Positions 14,483 to 18,113 of a stretch of 18,113 nucleotides of DNA are shown here, one piece after another (the first letter of the stretch is position 1; every line of letters starts with the position of its first letter). Source of the stretch: Actinomycetes bacterium (lineage in GTDB: Bacteria; Actinomycetota; Actinomycetes; Propionibacteriales; Propionibacteriaceae); NCBI GenBank assembly GCA_023393755.1, contig JAEXCA010000017.1:1-18113 (forward strand), written 5' to 3'. The translations under genes and the position numbers were made by a program. The notes below the pieces were generated by a model, which saw nothing but the letters and a program-made list of their open reading frames with translations, did no database searches and had not been told where the DNA came from.

Positions 14483-14809
14483 TCAGCCTTCCTTGAGTAG
14501 GTCGTCGATCCGAGCGATCCGGCCGCGCCAGACGTCCTCCAGTTCGGTGAGCATCGAGGCGACCGAACGGATCGCGTCGACGTCCCCGCTGGCCAGCTGT
14601 TCACGGCCGCTGCGTCGTTTGGTGATCAGGCCGGCTCGTTCGAGCACGGCGACGTGTTTCTGCACCGCGGCGAAGCTCATGTCGTAGTTCGCCGCCAGTG
14701 CGCTGACGGAGTGTTCTCCGGCCAGGACCCTGCGCAGGATGTCCCGCCTGGTGCGATCGGCCAGGGCGTGGAAGAACGCGTCCGCCCGTTCCTCGTCCTG
14801 CTCGATCAC
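14483..14809 (-). CDS. ArsR-family transcriptional regulator
   Basis: This is a 108-residue winged-helix repressor-like protein: FFHALADRTRRDILRRVL (about 12-29), HTH at about 34-58 with recognition helix SFAAVQKHVAVLERAGL, and wing ITKRRSGREQ. No clear metal-binding CxC motif is seen, so it is of the non-metal type paired with SRPBCC proteins. The start is taken as GTG 14809, 6 nt after TATATT; a TTG at 14824 would lie in the promoter. It very likely binds the perfect palindrome at 14820-14837 and represses its own operon. Confidence 0.88.
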   Translation of the reverse strand: MIEQDEERADAFFHALADRTRRDILRRVLAGEHSVSALAANYDMSFAAVQKHVAVLERAGLITKRRSGREQLASGDVDAIRSVASMLTELEDVWRGRIARIDDLLKEG

Positions 14810-14815
14810 GGCTCC

Positions 14816-14846
14816 AATATACAACCGATCGGTTGTAGGTTGTCAA
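14816..14846 (-). promoter_or_regulatory. ArsR operon promoter with 18-bp palindromic operator
   Basis: On the minus strand TTGACA (14846-14841) and TATATT (14821-14816) are separated by 19 nt. The space is filled by the perfect palindrome TACAACCGATCGGTTGTA (14820-14837). The GTG of the arsR-like gene follows TATATT by 6 nt. A repressor on this site would block RNA polymerase. Confidence 0.75.
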
Positions 14847-15010
14847 GAGTGCGCTGCCCTGGTTGCTGGGAGCTGCCATGAGCTGCCGCCCCGGGACGGT
14901 GCTTCCGTGCGTTCGTCGGCGGTCGGGGAGGCGGCGGTATCGCCCTGGGATTGCACCGTGACCGGCCCGGCCGCGGTGCCGACCTGGCCTGCGGGTCGGG
15001 TCCCGCTCAG

Positions 15011-15067
15011 CTGGTGTAGTAGTTGGTCGGCTACCCCGCCAGTTTGGCCGACCAAGTGCTACATCAG
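15011..15067. repeat. Imperfect 21-bp inverted repeat of unknown origin
   Basis: CTGGTGTAGTAGTTGGTCGGC (15011-15031) is, at 18 of 21 positions, the reverse complement of 15047-15067, with a 15-nt spacer. It lies in a 350-bp stretch (14847-15196) with no convincing gene. It could be a leftover transposon end pair, a hairpin RNA or an operator. Nothing else recognisable is seen in that stretch. Confidence 0.55.
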
Positions 15068-15196
15068 ACGTGCCGGGTTTGGGCCGGACCTGCGGACGCA
15101 GTGAGGCAGGACAGCTTCGGCTGGTACTCGTAGGTGATCGCTTCCAGCGGGGCCGACTTTCCTGAACGGAGCCAGCCGGGACGGGGCACGCCCCAA

Positions 15197-15319
15197 GGAA
15201 ACGCTGATCAACACACAAAGCGATCTCTGAGGTCGCGCGTAGCGCGAGTCTCGAAGGGTCTCGGGGGCTTCGAGACTCGGCCCTACGGGCCGACCTCAGC
15301 CACCGATATCAGCGTTTCC
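15197..15319. mobile_element. 123-bp palindromic element with terminal inverted repeats (MITE/BIME-like)
   Basis: GGAAACGCTGAT (15197-15208) and its reverse complement ATCAGCGTTTCC (15308-15319) bound an element without a gene. Inside are two head-to-head units, 15227-15256 (CTGAGGTCG...AGTCTCGAAG) and 15268-15299 (CTTCGAGACT...CGACCTCAG), each with its own small hairpin (CGCGTAGCGCG; GGCCCTACGGGCC). The right end touches the helR stop codon at 15320. No target duplication is clear. It may also end helR transcription. Confidence 0.65.
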
Positions 15320-17626
15320 CTAACTGAGAATCACCAGCTGTTGGGTGGCGCGGGTCATCGCCACATACCGGTCGACCGCGCCGGCGACTCCCTCGCCGAA
15401 GCTCTCCGGTTCGATCAGCACGACCAGGTCGAACTCCAGTCCCTTGACCGTCTCGGGGGTGAGCCACAGCACCCGGGACGCGGGGACGGTTCCGCGATCC
15501 TGGGACACCGGAACCGTCCCCGTTTCCCCACCCACCCGCTCGGACCCGAACCCACCGGAAACCGCCTGGGGTGGGTTGGCGCTGATCACACAGGCGATGC
15601 CGTCGTTCGCCGCCAGCCAATCGGTCAGGATCTCGTCCTGCCGGTCGACGGAGTCGTGGCGCACCGGGATGCCGCTGCGGCGGATCGACTCGGGCACGTT
15701 CGCCTCCGGGTGGGCCGCTCGGATCACCGGCTCGGCGGCCTCCATCACCTCGGCGGGGGTGCGGTAGTTGAGGTTCAGGGACGCGGTCGCGACCTCCGTC
15801 CAGCCCAGCCCGCGCAGCCGCTCAGGCCAGTCGCCGGTGAAGCCGTGGCGGGCCTGGGCGCGGTCGCCCACGATGGTGAAGCTGCGGGAGGGGCAGCGCC
15901 GCAGCAGCATCCGCCATTCCGCGTCGGTCAACTCCTGCGCCTCGTCCACCACCAGGTGGGCGAACGGTCCGGCCAACTGGTCGGGGTCGGGCTTCGGCGC
16001 GGCGGCCTCGTCCACCAGCGACTCCCGGACGCTGTCGCGGCGCAGCAGGTCGAGCCCGCTCTCCGGGTCGTCGTTGGTCGCCAACAGGTACTCGATCAAC
16101 TCGTCGACGTAACGGTGCTGCGCGGCGAGGACGGCCTCGCGTCGCCGGGCTCGGGCCGGTGCTTCCGGGTCGCCCACCCGCTGCCGGGCGGCGTCCAACA
16201 GCGGCAGGTCGGCGGTGGTCCACGCCTGGGGTTCCGGACGCTGCAGCCGGGCCGCCTCGTCCCGGGTCAGCCAGGGGGCGCAGCGGCGCAGGTAGGCGGG
16301 CACCGTCCACAGGTCGCCGACCAGCTCGGCCGGGTCGAGGATCGGCCAGGCCCGGCTGAAGGCCCGGCGTAGCTCCTCGTCCGCCTGGATCAGCCGCCGG
16401 ACGGCCTCCGCCGGCAGTTCGTCCACCTCGACCTGCTCGGCCAGCAGGTCGATCAGCGCCTGCCAGACCTCGTCGCGGGCGTCGTTGTGCGAACTCGCCG
16501 GATCGCGGCTGCCGAACGCCTCCGCCCAGTCGGACGCGGTGACCTCGACGTCGAACCAGTCGGTCGCCACGGTCAGCGACCCGGTGGGCGGCTCTTCGTA
16601 GAGCGCCACGGCCGGCTCGATCGCGTCCTGCAGTCGCGCCGAGGCCTTCAGCCGCGCCACCTCCGGATCGGGTTCCGGACGGGCGGACGCCCCCTCGGGG
16701 AGCAGGTCGGCGATGGTGCAGCTGAGCACGCCCTCCTCGCCCAGGCTGGGCAGCACGTCCGAGACGTAGTCGAGGTAGGACTGGTGCGGGCCGACGATCA
16801 GGATGCCGCCGCGGTGGCCCTTCAGCCGAGGGTCGGCGTACAGCAGGTAGGCCGCCCGGTGCAGCGCCACCACGGTCTTGCCGGTGCCGGGACCGCCCTC
16901 CACCACCAGGGCGCCGGACGACCCCGCGCGCACGATGGCGTCCTGGTCGGTGGCCAGGGTGGCCAGCACGTCCCGCATCCGGCCGGTCCGGCTGCTGCCC
17001 AGGCTGGCCAGGAAGGCCGAGTCCCGGTCCAGCGCCAGCGGGGTGTCCGGATCGGGCTCGATCAGCGCCTCGTCCCAGTAGTCGCGGATCCGGCCGTCCA
17101 CCCAGCGGTAGCGCCGGCGGCTGGCCAACCCCATCGGGTTGGCGGTGGTGGCGGCGAAGAACGGCGCTGCCGCCGGCGCGCGCCAGTCCACCAGCAACTG
17201 TCGATCATCGTCGTCGGTCAGACCGACCCGGCCGACATGGACGATCCCGGAGGAGCGCCGCTCCACAGCCGACGACGGCGGCGTGAAGGAGGGAGTCTCG
17301 GCGAGGTCCGCTCCGGTCGTCCGAGGGACAGCGCCCGCCGACCCGTCCCCGCCGTCGTCCGGCACCATCCGTCCCAGGCAGATGTCCAGCCGGGAGCGCT
17401 GCAGCACCCGCAGCAGCCCGTTCAGCCGATGGATCTCCTCGTCCCGTTCCATGGCGCCGCGGCCGCGTCGCCCGGGGGAGGCCAGCAGTTCGTCCCGGCG
17501 GGCTCTGGTCGCTGCCACCCGCCGGCGCAGGCAGTCAGCCACCCGTGCGAAGTGCGCCGCATCCGCGCCGATCAGTGCCGGGTCGCCCTTCTCCGCCGAC
17601 ACCTGGAAGACATCGTTCCCATCCAT
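15320..17626 (-). CDS. helR: HelD/HelR-family RNA polymerase-associated ATPase
   Basis: This 768-residue UvrD/Rep-like (SF1) ATPase is of the HelD type. It has an N-terminal coiled region (22-86), the HelD block VDWRAP (146-151), Walker A GGPGTGK-T with K250, GGILIVGPHQSYLDYVSDVLPSLGE, the Walker B DEAQ (561-564), GDRAQ (587-591), KGLEF, and the final motif RYVAMTRAT (753-761). HelD proteins pull RNA polymerase off DNA; the HelR type protects it from rifamycins. The upstream rifamycin-associated element supports the HelR role. ATG 17626 is preferred, since the longer frame crosses that element. Oddities: a REP-like palindrome lies in frame at residues 702-716, and the protein ends only seven residues after motif VI, where a mobile element begins, so the last residues may be lost. 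Confidence 0.9.
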   Translation of the reverse strand: MDGNDVFQVSAEKGDPALIGADAAHFARVADCLRRRVAATRARRDELLASPGRRGRGAMERDEEIHRLNGLLRVLQRSRLDICLGRMVPDDGGDGSAGAVPRTTGADLAETPSFTPPSSAVERRSSGIVHVGRVGLTDDDDRQLLVDWRAPAAAPFFAATTANPMGLASRRRYRWVDGRIRDYWDEALIEPDPDTPLALDRDSAFLASLGSSRTGRMRDVLATLATDQDAIVRAGSSGALVVEGGPGTGKTVVALHRAAYLLYADPRLKGHRGGILIVGPHQSYLDYVSDVLPSLGEEGVLSCTIADLLPEGASARPEPDPEVARLKASARLQDAIEPAVALYEEPPTGSLTVATDWFDVEVTASDWAEAFGSRDPASSHNDARDEVWQALIDLLAEQVEVDELPAEAVRRLIQADEELRRAFSRAWPILDPAELVGDLWTVPAYLRRCAPWLTRDEAARLQRPEPQAWTTADLPLLDAARQRVGDPEAPARARRREAVLAAQHRYVDELIEYLLATNDDPESGLDLLRRDSVRESLVDEAAAPKPDPDQLAGPFAHLVVDEAQELTDAEWRMLLRRCPSRSFTIVGDRAQARHGFTGDWPERLRGLGWTEVATASLNLNYRTPAEVMEAAEPVIRAAHPEANVPESIRRSGIPVRHDSVDRQDEILTDWLAANDGIACVISANPPQAVSGGFGSERVGGETGTVPVSQDRGTVPASRVLWLTPETVKGLEFDLVVLIEPESFGEGVAGAVDRYVAMTRATQQLVILS
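15481..15522. repeat. REP-like palindrome inside helR
   Basis: The arms CGGGGACGGTTCCG (15481-15494) and CGGAACCGTCCCCG (15509-15522) pair perfectly over 14 bp around a 14-nt loop. The GGGGACGGTTCC type of arm is like REP sequences dispersed in many genomes. On the coding strand both arms encode GTVP, giving residues 702-716 of HelR. The reading frame is kept. Confidence 0.7.
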
Positions 17627-17659
17627 CACGCACCCGCTTCCCTCCGCTGACCGACGGAC

Positions 17660-17665
17660 ATTCTG
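17660..17665 (-). promoter_or_regulatory. helR: Putative -10 of helR
   Basis: CAGAAT on the minus strand lies just downstream of the RAE-like palindrome. A -35-like TTGCCG (17690-17685) inside the palindrome is 19 nt away. GGAGGGAAG follows, ahead of the start codon. The match is moderate. Confidence 0.35.
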
Positions 17666-17671
17666 CGCTCC

Positions 17672-17700
17672 GTGGGGGGCCTTGCGGCAAGACCCCCCAC
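17672..17700. promoter_or_regulatory. Rifamycin-associated element (RAE)-like palindrome upstream of helR
   Basis: GTGGGGGGCCTTGC and GCAAGACCCCCCAC flank a single central G, with one mismatch over 14-bp arms. The centre is CTTGCGGCAAG flanked by G-runs and C-runs, which is the layout I recall for the RAE found before rifamycin-inducible resistance genes including helR. It lies 46-74 bp before the helR start and 58 bp before the divergent gene at 17758. Confidence 0.8.
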
Positions 17701-17743
17701 CGGCTATAAGTTGGAAGTGGAAGGACGTGCCACCGGCCGCTGC

Positions 17744-17749
17744 TAGCAT
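17744..17749 (+). promoter_or_regulatory. -10 hexamer of a leaderless promoter for the gene at 17758
   Basis: TAGCAT is followed by 8 nt and the ATG at 17758. No ribosome binding site precedes that ATG. A TATAAG at 17705-17710 is an alternative promoter part. Confidence 0.45.
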
Positions 17750-17757
17750 CGCGCCCC

Positions 17758-18113
17758 ATGTGGGAAGCCGCCTGGATCTACGTACTGATTGCCCTGATCA
17801 TCGCCCTGTTGATCGCTCGTCCGTTCCTCAAGCGATGGGCCGCGGCCAAGGGCCAACAGCGATGGAACGCCAAGCAGGCCGACGTCGCCGGCGCGGGCGG
17901 TTTGGGTGACACCCTGGTACTGGCGACCGACCTGGCCACCGCCACCGCGCTGGTCGGTCCGGTGCTGGAGGCGGGCAAGCGGGTGAAGCGACTGGACGAC
18001 ACCTCCTGGGCACAGACCCACTACAACGACGACGACGTGGTCTACCAGCTGACCGCCGGACCGGACGGCGTCACCCTGGCGGTCTCCCGGGCGATCGAGT
18101 TCGCCCGGACGCT
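17758..18113 (+). CDS. Membrane-anchored protein of unknown function (3' end beyond window)
   Basis: The first 118 codons of a longer gene are present. Residues 4-20 (AAWIYVLIALIIALLIA) form one hydrophobic segment followed by RPFLKRW, a signal-anchor pattern with the rest in the cytosol. The visible part then has a basic, Q/K-rich linker, an alanine-rich segment LATDLATATALVGPVLEAGKR and an acidic stretch DDTSWAQTHYNDDD. I do not recognise a family. It is divergent from helR, sharing the 131-bp region with the RAE-like palindrome. The codon pattern is strongly GC-ending and the frame is uninterrupted, so the gene is real. Confidence 0.75.
   Translation, partial: MWEAAWIYVLIALIIALLIARPFLKRWAAAKGQQRWNAKQADVAGAGGLGDTLVLATDLATATALVGPVLEAGKRVKRLDDTSWAQTHYNDDDVVYQLTAGPDGVTLAVSRAIEFART

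Noticed and set aside
14838..15196. Short frames in the gap between arsR and helR, including a minus-strand segment reading LEAITYEYQPKL
   Set aside because: The fragment looked like a possible transposase tail but is too short, has no start or family match, and could not be supported.
16487..17650. Plus-strand frame of 387 codons opposite helR
   Set aside because: It is antisense to conserved HelR motifs and has shadow composition.
17627..17749. 41-residue N-terminal extension of HelR
   Set aside because: It crosses the RAE-like palindrome and promoter region; the HelD-like sequence starts at MDGNDVF.
1..18113. CRISPR arrays, rRNA and riboswitches
   Set aside because: No regularly spaced repeats, rRNA-like sequence or recognisable aptamer was seen on either strand.

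Overview
The window is high-GC, gene-dense DNA of actinobacterial type. The signs are GTG starts, ATGA-style gene overlaps, many genes with a TANNNT -10 hexamer only 6-8 nt before the start codon (leaderless transcripts), an ArsR/SRPBCC pair, a DUF4342 protein and a HelD-family RNA polymerase ATPase with a rifamycin-associated element. A genus cannot be fixed from the sequence alone.

Layout. (1) 1-3590 is an accessory segment. It holds a complete IS5-family insertion sequence with TA target duplication, then a co-oriented primase-helicase fusion gene resembling the AEP-helicase of TOTE-type conflict (defence) systems, a strong terminator, and the 3' side of a tRNA-Ser(GGA) gene. Two pieces of that tRNA's anticodon region are repeated just outside it. 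(2) 3840-5377 carries a cold-shock/DUF1294 membrane protein and an alpha/beta hydrolase. (3) 8827-5411, leftward, carries a DUF4342 protein, a class V aminotransferase, an OsmC-like protein overlapping a SAM methyltransferase, and the C-terminal half of an MFS transporter lacking its N-terminal half. (4) 9004-13820, rightward, carries a tiny remnant of a probable dihydrofolate-reductase-like gene, a LysE-type exporter, a PfkB sugar kinase behind a perfect palindrome, and an ATGA-coupled pair of an MFS_2 (GPH-type) transporter and a sphingosine-1-phosphate-lyase-like PLP enzyme. (5) 14809-13991, leftward, is an ArsR regulator plus SRPBCC protein under a promoter with a perfect 18-bp operator. 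(6) 17626-15320, leftward, is a HelD/HelR ATPase, and a divergent membrane-anchored protein starts at 17758 and runs off the window.

The most notable locus is the last. The helR gene has a near-perfect palindrome with the CTTGCGGCAAG core of the rifamycin-associated element upstream. It also has a REP-like palindrome inserted in frame within its C-terminal part, and a mobile palindromic element with terminal inverted repeats that abuts its stop codon. A relative of that last element, two head-to-head REP-like units, lies between pfkB and the MFS_2 gene. The pairing of an MFS_2 transporter with an S1P-lyase-like enzyme, and the isolated AEP-helicase beside a tRNA gene, are the other places where new biology could sit.
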